The translations under genes were made by a program, and so were the position numbers. A stretch of 64,000 nt of DNA. Source: Thermohalobaculum sp951813525 (GTDB taxonomy: Bacteria; Pseudomonadota; Alphaproteobacteria; Rhodobacterales; Rhodobacteraceae). The number at the start of each line of letters is the position of its first letter. The first letter of the stretch is position 1. Under the pieces are notes generated by a model, which searched no databases, was not told where the DNA came from, and saw nothing but the letters and a program-made list of their open reading frames with translations. This document shows, piece by piece, positions 15,765-24,540 of the stretch. The stretch is taken from positions 930,001 to 994,000 of the forward strand of contig CATOTJ020000002.1 in the NCBI GenBank assembly GCA_951813525.2, read 5' to 3'.

Positions 15765-17405
15765 ATGAAACACCCGGATCAAACCGACTATTTGGTGGGT
15801 ATCGTCGGATGCGGTGCGATGGGTCAGGGGATTGCCCAGGTTTCGGTCCAGGGTGGGGTGCGGACGCTGTTGTTTGACGCCCGTGATGGCGGCGCCATTG
15901 CGGCAAAAGAACAGATTGTCAGACGTTTGAACCGTCTGGTCGAGAAGGGCCGGATGGGGGAAGCTGACGCAGGCGCGGCAGCAGATTTGCTGGTTCCGAT
16001 CGAAGGAATGAGTGGGTTGGCCGATTGCGACGCCGTCGTTGAAGCGGTTTTTGAGGACCTAGATGTCAAACACCAGCTCTTTGCCGGGTTGGAAGGCGTG
16101 GTCCGCCCGGATTGCATTCTCGCGTCAAACACATCTTCAATCCCATTGGCATCAATTGCCCGCGTTTGCGAGCATCGCGGCAGGGTCGCCGGATTGCATT
16201 TCTTCAACCCCGTCCCGTTGATGAAGCTGGTCGAAGTGATCAGAGCGGCGCAGACATCGGACGAGACGATTTCCAATCTTATGGCTCTTGGCCGCCGGAT
16301 GACGCGAACGCCGGTCGAGGTCAAGGACAGCCCTGGTTTTCTTGTCAACATGGGCGGGCGCGCTTACACGACCGAGGCCAACCGGATCGAACATGAAGGA
16401 ATTGCGACCCCGGAACAGATCGATGCGATTATGCGAGATTGTTGGGGGTTCCGTATGGGGCCATTCGAATTGATGGACTTGACGGGAATCGATGTGAACT
16501 ATCCGGTCAGCGGCATCATCTATGACGGTTACAACCAGGATCCGCGGTTGAAAACCTCGGCCAATCACATGGCGATGTTCGATGCGGGTCTGTTCGGTCG
16601 CAAGACCGGACAAGGCTGGTATGCCTATGAAGACGGCAAACAGCTGGACCGTCCATCGCCGGACTTTACGCCGGATGCGCCGCCGCTGAACAAGGTCGCG
16701 ATCGCACACGATAGCTGGTTTTCCTATGATCCCGATATGCTTGCCGACGATGCGGTGGATATTGTCACAACAGACGAACTACGTGATCTTCTCGGCAGTG
16801 GTCAGCGCGAAGAGATGGAGCAGATCGTAGATCCTCAGATTGCGGTCCTGAAGACGTTCTGCGCGGAAGTTGGCTTGGAGATTGTGCCCGATGACGGGCA
16901 GGTGCCGTTACTGGCGGCGCCGATGGGGCCAGACGCAACCCACACCGCATTGGAAGAATGCCCAGATCCAGATGACTTCCAACGTCTGGTCTGCCTGGAT
17001 CTAAGCGGGAATAACACCACGCGCGTGACCATGATGACGCCGCCTGGCGCTGCGCCGGAACACCGTGAAGGCGTTGCCGCTGCCTTGATCGCCGCCGGTT
17101 TGAAAGTCACGCTGATCAAGGACAGTCCCGGATTTGTCGGACAGCGGATGATCGCGATGATCGGAAACCTTGGCTGCTATATGGCCGAAATCGGATTGGC
17201 GAACCCCGAGGATATCGATACGGCGATGCAGTTGGGGCTGAACTATCCACGCGGCTCGATCTCTCTGGTCGAGGAACTGGGGATTACCGATTGCCTGGAA
17301 GTTTTGACTGAGTTGCAGGCGATCACCGGCGATGACAGGTATCGGGCAACGATGTGGCTGAAGCGGCGGGCACATTTGAACCTGCCGATCCACACACCGA
17401 ATTAG
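15765..17405 (+). CDS. 3-hydroxyacyl-CoA dehydrogenase (double-domain)
   Basis: A 546-aa NAD-dependent 3-hydroxyacyl-CoA dehydrogenase that oxidises 3-hydroxyacyl-CoA to 3-ketoacyl-CoA. The NAD-binding loop is GIVGCGAMGQG near the N-terminus, and the catalytic His is in GLHFFNPVPLMKLVE. A first C-terminal domain carries SPGFLVN, and a second repeat carries SPGFVGQR with a further C-terminal domain. This long form resembles PaaH-type enzymes of aromatic-CoA degradation. The start at 15765 has GGGAGA upstream; an upstream in-frame ATG lacks one. First gene of a seven- or eight-gene plus-strand acyl-CoA module. Confidence 0.9.
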   Translation: MKHPDQTDYLVGIVGCGAMGQGIAQVSVQGGVRTLLFDARDGGAIAAKEQIVRRLNRLVEKGRMGEADAGAAADLLVPIEGMSGLADCDAVVEAVFEDLDVKHQLFAGLEGVVRPDCILASNTSSIPLASIARVCEHRGRVAGLHFFNPVPLMKLVEVIRAAQTSDETISNLMALGRRMTRTPVEVKDSPGFLVNMGGRAYTTEANRIEHEGIATPEQIDAIMRDCWGFRMGPFELMDLTGIDVNYPVSGIIYDGYNQDPRLKTSANHMAMFDAGLFGRKTGQGWYAYEDGKQLDRPSPDFTPDAPPLNKVAIAHDSWFSYDPDMLADDAVDIVTTDELRDLLGSGQREEMEQIVDPQIAVLKTFCAEVGLEIVPDDGQVPLLAAPMGPDATHTALEECPDPDDFQRLVCLDLSGNNTTRVTMMTPPGAAPEHREGVAAALIAAGLKVTLIKDSPGFVGQRMIAMIGNLGCYMAEIGLANPEDIDTAMQLGLNYPRGSISLVEELGITDCLEVLTELQAITGDDRYRATMWLKRRAHLNLPIHTPN

Positions 17406-17415
17406 GGGGGGCGAG

Positions 17416-18441
17416 ATGCGCTGGAAGAACCGGCCAGAGGGCTCGAATTGGGGTGAGTTCGGTCCAGATGACCAGATCGGTCGTCTGAACTGGCTGGGAC
17501 CCGATCAGGTGAAGAAAGGCGTTGCCGAGGTCCGCGAGGGCCGTACTTTCTGCCTGTCGCTGCCGCTGGATCTGCCTGGCGGAAATGTCCTGCACCCGGC
17601 GCGCCATCCGCCGCAACGGTTCGCAACATCCGCCGACGGGCTGGATCGGTTTCTGCTGAAACTGGAAGAGGCGGTGGCGCCTGAATTCACTGACGTGGTG
17701 AACGATGACCGGGTCATGTTGACGATGCAGTATTCGACACAGTGGGATGCATTGGCCCATGTTGGCAGCCAATTTGACGCCGACGGCGACGGCGCGGCGG
17801 AACTTGTCTTCTATAACGGCTGGCGCGGCGGAGAGGATATCAGAGCAGCGCCTTGCGACGAATGCGGGGGTATGACAGCGACCGATGCGGGTAAGCTGGG
17901 TATTCAGACAATCGCAGAAACATGTGTGCAAGGGCGCGCGGTGATGGTCGATCTTCACCGGGCCTTTGGCGAAGAACATCTGGATGTTGATTTTGAGATG
18001 CTGTCTGAGGCCATGGCCGCGCAATCGGTCGCGGTCGAGAAGGGCGACATGGTCATGCTGCACACTGGTTGGACCGGTAAGATCGTGGAAATGGGCGGTA
18101 CACCGTCCCATGATGTGTTGCACGGATCATGTACAGCACTGGAAGGTCGTGATCCCAGGCTGCAGGAATGGATCTGCGACAGTGGCCTGGTCGCATTGAT
18201 CGCCGATAACTATGCTGTCGAGCGGGCGCCCAGTCGTACCGGCGACGGGACCCGTTCGATGTTGCCGATCCATGAGCTTTGCCTGTTCAAGTTGGGCATT
18301 CCGCTGGCCGAGATCTGGTGGCTGGGCGATTTGGCCGCCTATTTTGCAAAAACCGGGCGCAACCGGTGCCTGTTGACCGCGCCGCCACTGCGTTTGCCAG
18401 GTGCGGTTGGGTCACCCGCGACACCCGTCGCGACGGTCTGA
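17416..18441 (+). CDS. Cyclase-family (kynurenine-formamidase-like) hydrolase
   Basis: A 341-aa member of the metal-dependent cyclase family (PF04199), whose members hydrolyse N-formylkynurenine, isatin and ring lactams or lactones. The metal-binding segment is a variant, STQWDALAHVG, in place of the usual HxGTHxDxPxH. An MVMLHTGWTG strand and a C-terminal IHELCLFKLGIPLAEIWWL segment are typical. It begins 10 bases after the dehydrogenase stop. In this context, hydrolytic ring opening of a cyclic intermediate is plausible but not shown. Confidence 0.85.
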   Translation: MRWKNRPEGSNWGEFGPDDQIGRLNWLGPDQVKKGVAEVREGRTFCLSLPLDLPGGNVLHPARHPPQRFATSADGLDRFLLKLEEAVAPEFTDVVNDDRVMLTMQYSTQWDALAHVGSQFDADGDGAAELVFYNGWRGGEDIRAAPCDECGGMTATDAGKLGIQTIAETCVQGRAVMVDLHRAFGEEHLDVDFEMLSEAMAAQSVAVEKGDMVMLHTGWTGKIVEMGGTPSHDVLHGSCTALEGRDPRLQEWICDSGLVALIADNYAVERAPSRTGDGTRSMLPIHELCLFKLGIPLAEIWWLGDLAAYFAKTGRNRCLLTAPPLRLPGAVGSPATPVATV

Positions 18442-18488
18442 GCGGATGAGATGACGATGGGATCTGGGCCCACCCTACGAGGACAGCG

Positions 18489-20567
18489 ATGACGACACTC
18501 GACGATTTGATCACCCCGCGCCATGTCGCCGTTGTCGGCGCCTCGGACGATCCAACCCGGATCGGTGGACGGCCTTTGCATTTCTTTCTGACGAAGGGCT
18601 ACGAGGGCGCCGTTTACCCGGTGAACCCGAACCGCGAGAAGGTACAGGGCGCTGACGCGTATCCGGCCTTGGACGCCGTGCCCGGCGATGTCGATTTTGT
18701 GCTGGTCGCTGTACCCGCATCTGCCGTGACGAATGTCGTGCGTCAGGCCGTCGCAAAGAACGCAAAGAACGTCATGATCTTTTCGTCCGGGTTTGCCGAA
18801 GCATCCGAGCAGGGTGCCGCCTGGCAGGATGAACTGAAGACCATCATTGCCGGCACAACGACCCGGATCGTCGGGCCGAACTGTCTGGGCATGTATAACC
18901 ATGCAATCCGGTTCTATCCGACGTTTACGTCATCGATCGACTATGCACCGCCCATCGACGGCAATATCGGGCTGGCATCGCAATCCGGCGCCTATGACAG
19001 CCATATGTATATGGTCGCCAGGCGCAAAGGGCTGGGCATCCGCTATTGGGCAACGACCGGCAACGAGGTGGATGTCCACACCGCTGACATGATCCGCTTG
19101 TTGGCCGAGGCCGAAGATGTGCATGCGATCATGGCCTATGCTGAATCGATAAAGGATGGCGAAGCACTGGTCGAGGCGCTGGAAGTTGCCCGGGCGAACC
19201 GCAAACCGGTCGCGATCATGAAGGTCGGCCATTCCGAGATTGGGGCCGTGGCCGCGTCCTCTCACACCGCATCTTTGGCCGGTGAAGACGCGATATATGA
19301 CATGATCTTCCGCGAAGGCGGGGCCTATCGATGCGGATCGACCGAAGAGATGTTGGACGTGATCCAGGCTGCGCGGCCGCGGATCTATCCTGCGGGCCGG
19401 AAAGTGGGGTTGGTCACCATTTCCGGCGGCGCAGGCGTCGTCATGGCTGATGCAGCCGAGGATTGCGGTTTGGACGTGGCGCCCATGCCAGCCGAGGCAC
19501 AGCGGGAAATGAAGGAATTGGTGCCGTTCGCTGCACCGCGAAACCCGGTAGATGTGACAGCACAGTTTTTCAATGATCTAAGCCTGATCGACAAATTCAC
19601 CGCGTTGATGCTGGATCGCGGTGGATATGACGGCTTGATCGGCTTTTGGACTTCGGTTGCCGCAAATCCAAAGCTGGCACCGGAATTCATAAAACGGATC
19701 ACTGGCGTGATGGCAGGGCGGGAAAACGTGCTGTTCATCCAGTCGTTGATCGGCAGTAAGGATGATACCGACCCCTATGAAAACGCCGGGTTCCCGTGCA
19801 TCGAGGATCCGTCGCGCGCCGTTCGGGCTATGGCTGCGATGATGTTCTATGGCAGGGCGTTCGCACAGGGTCGCCGGGCCCTGCCTGATGTGCCGACTGA
19901 TGCGCGTCTGCCGGATGGTCCGGTCGGTGAACATGAGGCAAAGGATCTATTGGCGAAGGCCGGGTTGCCGATGGTTGAGGACATTCTGGTCAAGTCGTCG
20001 AAGGCCGCACATGAAGCGGTTGCGGCGTTGCACGGCCCTGCGGCGATGAAGATTGCAAGCCCGGACATCTTGCACAAGACCGAGGCAGGCGGCGTTGCGT
20101 TGCATGTTACCGAAGACCTGGCAGCGCAAACTTACAATCAGCTGACGGCGAACGCGAGCCGCTATGACCCGGACGCACATATTGACGGCGTCCTGGTCAG
20201 TCCCATGGTCAATGGCGGGGTCGAGATGATCCTGGGCGCCAAGATCGATCCGGTGTTTGGGCCCGTCGTAATGGCCGGTCTGGGCGGCGTGTTCACAGAG
20301 ATTTTTGGCGATGTCGCCTTCCGAAAGGCGCCGGTCGATGCTGAAAGCGCCCGCGAAATGCTTGAAGAGCTGCGCGGGATGGCGCTGCTGAAAGGGGCCC
20401 GAGGCAATCCGCCTTCTGATATTGGCGCGCTTGCCGCAGCGGTAACTGCGTTGTCGGTATTTGCGGCGGCCCACGCCCATGAGATAGAGAGCGTCGAAAT
20501 GAACCCGATGCGCGCGCTGCCCGATGGGGTGCTGGCGCTGGACGCGCTGATAATCAAAAGGACCTAA
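18489..20567 (+). CDS. NDP-forming acyl-CoA synthetase (acetate-CoA ligase family)
   Basis: A 692-aa single-chain ADP-forming acyl-CoA synthetase. Residues 8-105 are a CoA-binding Rossmann domain (VAVVGASDDPTRIGG). Succinyl-CoA-ligase-like domains follow, with the phosphorylated His in SSHTASLAGED (near residue 258). The C-terminal ATP-grasp domain has KIASPDILHKTEAGGV and an EMNPM metal-site-like end. It activates an organic acid to its CoA ester with ATP, giving ADP and Pi. Members include pimeloyl-, feruloyl- and acetyl-CoA synthetases; specificity is unknown. It is the probable entry enzyme for this module. The next gene starts 4 bases downstream. Confidence 0.92.
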   Translation: MTTLDDLITPRHVAVVGASDDPTRIGGRPLHFFLTKGYEGAVYPVNPNREKVQGADAYPALDAVPGDVDFVLVAVPASAVTNVVRQAVAKNAKNVMIFSSGFAEASEQGAAWQDELKTIIAGTTTRIVGPNCLGMYNHAIRFYPTFTSSIDYAPPIDGNIGLASQSGAYDSHMYMVARRKGLGIRYWATTGNEVDVHTADMIRLLAEAEDVHAIMAYAESIKDGEALVEALEVARANRKPVAIMKVGHSEIGAVAASSHTASLAGEDAIYDMIFREGGAYRCGSTEEMLDVIQAARPRIYPAGRKVGLVTISGGAGVVMADAAEDCGLDVAPMPAEAQREMKELVPFAAPRNPVDVTAQFFNDLSLIDKFTALMLDRGGYDGLIGFWTSVAANPKLAPEFIKRITGVMAGRENVLFIQSLIGSKDDTDPYENAGFPCIEDPSRAVRAMAAMMFYGRAFAQGRRALPDVPTDARLPDGPVGEHEAKDLLAKAGLPMVEDILVKSSKAAHEAVAALHGPAAMKIASPDILHKTEAGGVALHVTEDLAAQTYNQLTANASRYDPDAHIDGVLVSPMVNGGVEMILGAKIDPVFGPVVMAGLGGVFTEIFGDVAFRKAPVDAESAREMLEELRGMALLKGARGNPPSDIGALAAAVTALSVFAAAHAHEIESVEMNPMRALPDGVLALDALIIKRT

Positions 20568-20570
20568 GAA

Positions 20571-21560
20571 ATGGCCTTGCCGCCGATCCTGCAGAATTTG
20601 CGCATTCCCGTCTTTGGGGCGCCGCTGTTTATTGTACAGAATCCGGCTTTGGTCGTTGCGCAATGCAAGGCGGGTATTGTCGGTTGCTTTCCCGCGCTGA
20701 ATGCGCGGGAGGCTGAAGGAGAGCCGCCGATGCTGGACGCTTGGTTGACCCAGATCAAAGAAGAACTGGACCGCCACAACCAGGCAAACCCGGATACGCC
20801 CGCCGCGCCGTATTCGGTCAATCAGATCGTCCACCGATCCAATGTCCGCCTTGAGCGGGATATGGAAATCTGCGTCAAGCACGAGGTGCCGATCTATGTG
20901 ACGTCGCTGGGTGCACGGGAAGAAATCTATAATGCCGCCCATTCCCATGGCGGGATCTGTCTGCACGATGTGATCAACAACGACTTTGCAAAAAAGGCGG
21001 TGTCCAAAGGTGCTGACGGATTGGTTGCAGTTGCGGCGGGGGCCGGTGGTCACGCCGGGGCAGTCTCGCCTTTTGCGCTGATCCAAGAAATCCGCGAATG
21101 GTTCGACGGGCCGCTGATGTGTTCAGGATCAATCGGAACCGGTGACGGCGTGCTGGCTGCCGAAGCGATGGGTGCCGATTTGGCCTATCTCGGAACCGCA
21201 TTCATTGCGACGGACGAGGCCAACGCCCATCCTGAATATAAGCAGATGCTGGTCGATTCGACATCGAAAGACATCATCTATTCCAGCTTGTTCACCGGTG
21301 TTTGGGGAAACTATCTGAAACCATCGGTGGCACGGGCCGGCATGGACCCGGACAGTTTACCCGAGAGCGATCCGACAAAAATGGACTTCTCTTCAGGATC
21401 GTCGAAACCGAAAAGCTGGAAAGAGATCTGGGGATCGGGTCAGGGCATCAGCGCGATCAAGGAAATCATGCCGACAGCCGAGTTGGTTGATCGTTTGGAG
21501 AGCGAGTATCTTGCGGCGCGCGCGCGCCTGGGCCTTTCGATGGCCAAGGCAGCGGAATAA
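20571..21560 (+). CDS. Nitronate-monooxygenase-like FMN oxidoreductase
   Basis: A 329-aa TIM-barrel flavoprotein of the 2-nitropropane dioxygenase family. FMN-phosphate-binding elements are GADGLVAVAAGAGGHAG and MCSGSIGTGDGVLAAEAMGADLAYLGTAF. In acyl-CoA clusters, relatives such as IpdC of steroid degradation act as CoA-ester reductases rather than nitronate oxidases. The tight link to the synthetase (4-base gap) supports a role with CoA thioesters. The exact reaction cannot be deduced. Confidence 0.88.
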   Translation: MALPPILQNLRIPVFGAPLFIVQNPALVVAQCKAGIVGCFPALNAREAEGEPPMLDAWLTQIKEELDRHNQANPDTPAAPYSVNQIVHRSNVRLERDMEICVKHEVPIYVTSLGAREEIYNAAHSHGGICLHDVINNDFAKKAVSKGADGLVAVAAGAGGHAGAVSPFALIQEIREWFDGPLMCSGSIGTGDGVLAAEAMGADLAYLGTAFIATDEANAHPEYKQMLVDSTSKDIIYSSLFTGVWGNYLKPSVARAGMDPDSLPESDPTKMDFSSGSSKPKSWKEIWGSGQGISAIKEIMPTAELVDRLESEYLAARARLGLSMAKAAE

Positions 21561-21643
21561 CCGGGGGTGTCATGGGCGCTGGCTTTCATGCATCCATGTC
21601 TCGATGATGCCCGCCAGCCCTTACCCCGCTGAGAGGAAGAAAG

Positions 21644-22003
21644 ATGGGACCTGAAGCCGAATTTCGAGCGTTCCTGAACGATGGAAAATTTATGATTCAA
21701 CGCTCGGCGTCGACCGGGGTGCATGTGTTCTATCCACGCCCGTTTGTCCCCGGTACTGGCGAAGCGGATCTGGAATGGGTCGCTGCGAAGGGGACCGGGA
21801 CAGTTTATTCGACCACGGTTAACCGGCGCTCTCCTGAAAAAGGCGGTACGTTCAACCTCGCACTGATCGATCTGGATGAAGGCGTGCGTATGCTGTCGCG
21901 CGTTGTCGGAATTGCGCCTGAGGATGTTCAAATCGGCATGACGGTTCGGGCCAAGATCGAAGAGCTGAACGGCGCCCCCGCGGTTGTGTGGGAGGCGGCT
22001 TGA
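21644..22003 (+). CDS. DUF35 OB-fold protein with degenerate zinc ribbon
   Basis: A 119-aa protein of the DUF35 (OB-fold_aCoA_assoc) family, usually the partner subunit of thiolase-like or hydratase enzymes. The OB-fold is clear from GTGTVYSTTV to the end (LIDLDEGVRMLSRVVG, IGMTVRAKIE). The N-terminal rubredoxin-like zinc ribbon has lost all four Cys: the segments that normally read CxxC are RSAST (20-24) and FVPGT (34-38). Its stop overlaps the thiolase start (TGATG), so the two are made together. Known relatives include ChsH2, which pairs with Ltp2 in steroid side-chain cleavage. Confidence 0.85.
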   Translation: MGPEAEFRAFLNDGKFMIQRSASTGVHVFYPRPFVPGTGEADLEWVAAKGTGTVYSTTVNRRSPEKGGTFNLALIDLDEGVRMLSRVVGIAPEDVQIGMTVRAKIEELNGAPAVVWEAA

Positions 22004-23157
22004 TGGCTTCTGACATGAAGCACCTGCGCGGTAAGTCGGCTTGCGTTGGCGCCGCAACCTTTGGTCAGGGCGAGGCGCCTGGCTGGAACGCGCTGGAGCT
22101 GATGGGTAGAGCATCGATTTTGGCGCTCGAGGACGCGGGCGTTCAGATCGCCGACGTTGACGGCGTCTGGGCGGCGACCGCTGTTCATGCGATGGGGTCA
22201 ATGTCGTTGGCCGAGCATTTGGGTGTGGTGCCCAAATTCTCGTCAGGGTCCAACATCGGTGGGTCGTCGTTCATGTCCCATGTTTTGGACGCCGCGATTT
22301 TACTGGATGCGGGCCTGATCGACACGGCGCTGATCGCCTATGGATCGAACCAGAGGACGCAAGGGGGCTTTCGTTCGGCGTCCGAACCCATGCCGTTCGA
22401 GGCGCAATACGACATTCGCAACCCGATCAACGCCTATGCAATGGCGGCGGCGCGCTACATGCACGAATTCGGCGCGACGCGCGAACATCTTGCGAATGTT
22501 GCTGTATCGACCCGGGCCTGGGCCGCATCGAACCCCGAGGCATTTGCCCGTGATCCGCTTACGGTCGATGATGTTCTGGGCGCACGCATGATCTCGGACC
22601 CATTGGGCAAGTTCGATTGCTGTCTTGTGACGGACGGGGCTGGGGCGATGGTGATGAAACGCGCCTCGGATGTGCGCGATAACCCGCGCGCGGTCTATTT
22701 GCTGGGCGCGGGTATGGCGCACGACCACCGGATGATTTCAGAGATGCCGGATCTGACGACGACCTGTGCTGTCGAGGCGGGGCAGCGGGCGTTTACGATG
22801 GCCGGGCTGACGGTCGAAGAGATGAGCACCGTGCAACTCTACGACGCCTTCACGATTAACACGATTCTGTTCCTCGAGGATTTGGGCTTCTGTGCCAAAG
22901 GCGAAGGCAAGGATTTCGTCATGGACGGGAATATCGCACCTGGTGGGTCGGTGCCGGTCAATACATCCGGGGGCGGTTTGTCCTGTGTACACCCCGGCAT
23001 GTACGGCATGTTTGTGATGATCGAGGCGATCCGTCAAACCCGTGGCGAGGCGCCGGGTATGCAGATAGATAATGCCCGGATCAATCTGGCCCATGGCAAT
23101 GGCGGGGTTCTGTCCAGCCAATGTACCACGATCTGGGGTGCGGCAGAGGTGTTGTGA
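22003..23157 (+). CDS. Thiolase-like protein (SCP2/Ltp2-type, no usual Cys nucleophile)
   Basis: A 384-aa SCP2-type thiolase-fold protein. The ATG at 22003 overlaps the DUF35 stop and has GGAGG upstream. The region of the normal acyl-accepting Cys reads NIGGSSFMS, and the C-terminal Cys-x-Gly motif reads HGNGGVLSS. The conserved His/Tyr region CVHPGMYG is present. Cys-lacking thiolase-fold proteins that pair with DUF35 partners (Ltp2) are retro-aldolases acting on 3-hydroxyacyl-CoAs. This makes a C-C lyase role at least as likely as true thiolysis. Confidence 0.85.
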   Translation: MASDMKHLRGKSACVGAATFGQGEAPGWNALELMGRASILALEDAGVQIADVDGVWAATAVHAMGSMSLAEHLGVVPKFSSGSNIGGSSFMSHVLDAAILLDAGLIDTALIAYGSNQRTQGGFRSASEPMPFEAQYDIRNPINAYAMAAARYMHEFGATREHLANVAVSTRAWAASNPEAFARDPLTVDDVLGARMISDPLGKFDCCLVTDGAGAMVMKRASDVRDNPRAVYLLGAGMAHDHRMISEMPDLTTTCAVEAGQRAFTMAGLTVEEMSTVQLYDAFTINTILFLEDLGFCAKGEGKDFVMDGNIAPGGSVPVNTSGGGLSCVHPGMYGMFVMIEAIRQTRGEAPGMQIDNARINLAHGNGGVLSSQCTTIWGAAEVL

Positions 23158-23245
23158 CGACCCGATGCCGAAGACGATTTGCTCTCCATTGCGCAGGCGC
23201 GCGAGATGGGGAAGTATCGCTGCAAAGTGATGAGAGGAGGCCCTT

Positions 23246-24445
23246 ATGGACCTGAGCTATTCCGATGCTGATCTGGCCTTTCAGGTTGATATTCGTCAAT
23301 GGTTGAAGGATCGACTGCCCCAGGACCTATCCGAGAAAGTGCGATCCGGTAAGCGGTTGCAGAAAGGGGATTTTCTGGCTTGGCACGAAATGCTGCGCGA
23401 ACGCGGCTTTCTGGCCCAGATGTGGCCGGTCGAGCATGGCGGTACCGGGTGGACCGCGGCCGAGAAGGCAATTTTCGATGAAGAGTGCATTGCAGCCGCG
23501 GCGCCGCGCGTCGTGCCCTTTGGCTTGAACATGCTGGGGCCAGTGCTGATCAAATACGGCAATCAAGAGCAGAAGGATTATTACCTGCCGCGGATTCTGA
23601 ATGATGACGATTTCTGGTGCCAGGGGTATTCGGAACCGGGCTCAGGCTCGGATCTTGCTTCAGTGAAAACCAGTGCGGTCAAGGACGGCGATCAGTGGGT
23701 CATCAATGGCCAGAAAACCTGGACGACGCTGGCGCATTTCGCCGATCATATTTTCTGTCTGTGCCGAACGGATCCCAACGCTGCCAAACCACAGGAAGGG
23801 ATCAGTTTCATTCTGGTCCCGATGTCGACGCCAGGCGTCGAAGTGCGCCCAATCTACACGTTGGAGGGTGAGCACGAGGTCAATGAGGTTTTCCTGACGG
23901 ATGTGAGAGTGCCGCTGGAGAACATCGTCGGCGAGGAAAACAAGGGCTGGACGCTGGCTAAATACCTGTTGACGTTCGAACGGACCGGCATTGCAAATGT
24001 CGGTAACTCGAAGGCGTCGATCAAAGGGATCAAGAGGGCGGCCTCCAAGGTTCAGAAGAATGGAAAGCCTTTGCTGGACGATCCCTATTTCTCGGCACGC
24101 CTGGGCGAAGTCGAAATCGACCTTCTTGCGCTGGAGGTCTTTAACAACCGGATCGTTGCGGCGGCCGGTGCGGGTAAAGCGCCGGGCGCCGAAAGCTCGT
24201 TGCTCAAGATCAAGGGCACCCAGATTCTGCAGGAAACCAACGATCTGTCACGCCGGGCGGCTGGTCCATATGCCGTGCCAGACCTGCCGGAGGCCTTTGA
24301 TCCCGGCTGGAACGGCGAAGCGCCGGGGCCTGAGTTCGCACTGACGGCAGCGCGAAAATACTTCAATAACCGAAAGACGTCGATCTATGGCGGATCAAAC
24401 GAGATCCAGCGAAATATCGTCACGAAGGCTATTCTGGGTCTGTGA
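23246..24445 (+). CDS. Acyl-CoA dehydrogenase, alpha-like chain
   Basis: A 399-aa FAD-dependent acyl-CoA dehydrogenase that introduces an alpha,beta double bond. The substrate/FAD segment is CQGYSEPGSGSDLASVKTSA, WxT-type FAD contacts lie in VINGQKTWTT, and the C-terminal signature is YGGSNEIQRNIV. The long N-terminal helical region and DLSRRAAGPYAVPD insert resemble the larger partner of two-gene dehydrogenases. It has GGAGG upstream and is followed 95 bases later by a second, shorter dehydrogenase that looks like its partner. Confidence 0.92.
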   Translation: MDLSYSDADLAFQVDIRQWLKDRLPQDLSEKVRSGKRLQKGDFLAWHEMLRERGFLAQMWPVEHGGTGWTAAEKAIFDEECIAAAAPRVVPFGLNMLGPVLIKYGNQEQKDYYLPRILNDDDFWCQGYSEPGSGSDLASVKTSAVKDGDQWVINGQKTWTTLAHFADHIFCLCRTDPNAAKPQEGISFILVPMSTPGVEVRPIYTLEGEHEVNEVFLTDVRVPLENIVGEENKGWTLAKYLLTFERTGIANVGNSKASIKGIKRAASKVQKNGKPLLDDPYFSARLGEVEIDLLALEVFNNRIVAAAGAGKAPGAESSLLKIKGTQILQETNDLSRRAAGPYAVPDLPEAFDPGWNGEAPGPEFALTAARKYFNNRKTSIYGGSNEIQRNIVTKAILGL

Positions 24446-24540
24446 ACCCATTGGTTTGAGAGAAATCATAGGTTGGGGTTCCACCCAATCCTAATCGACG
24501 CGGACGGGGCGGAACCCCATCCTACGACAGGACGGATCAT

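Noticed and set aside
19947..21086. Long minus-strand frame over the synthetase and flavoprotein genes
   Set aside because: An antisense shadow spanning two well-supported plus-strand genes.
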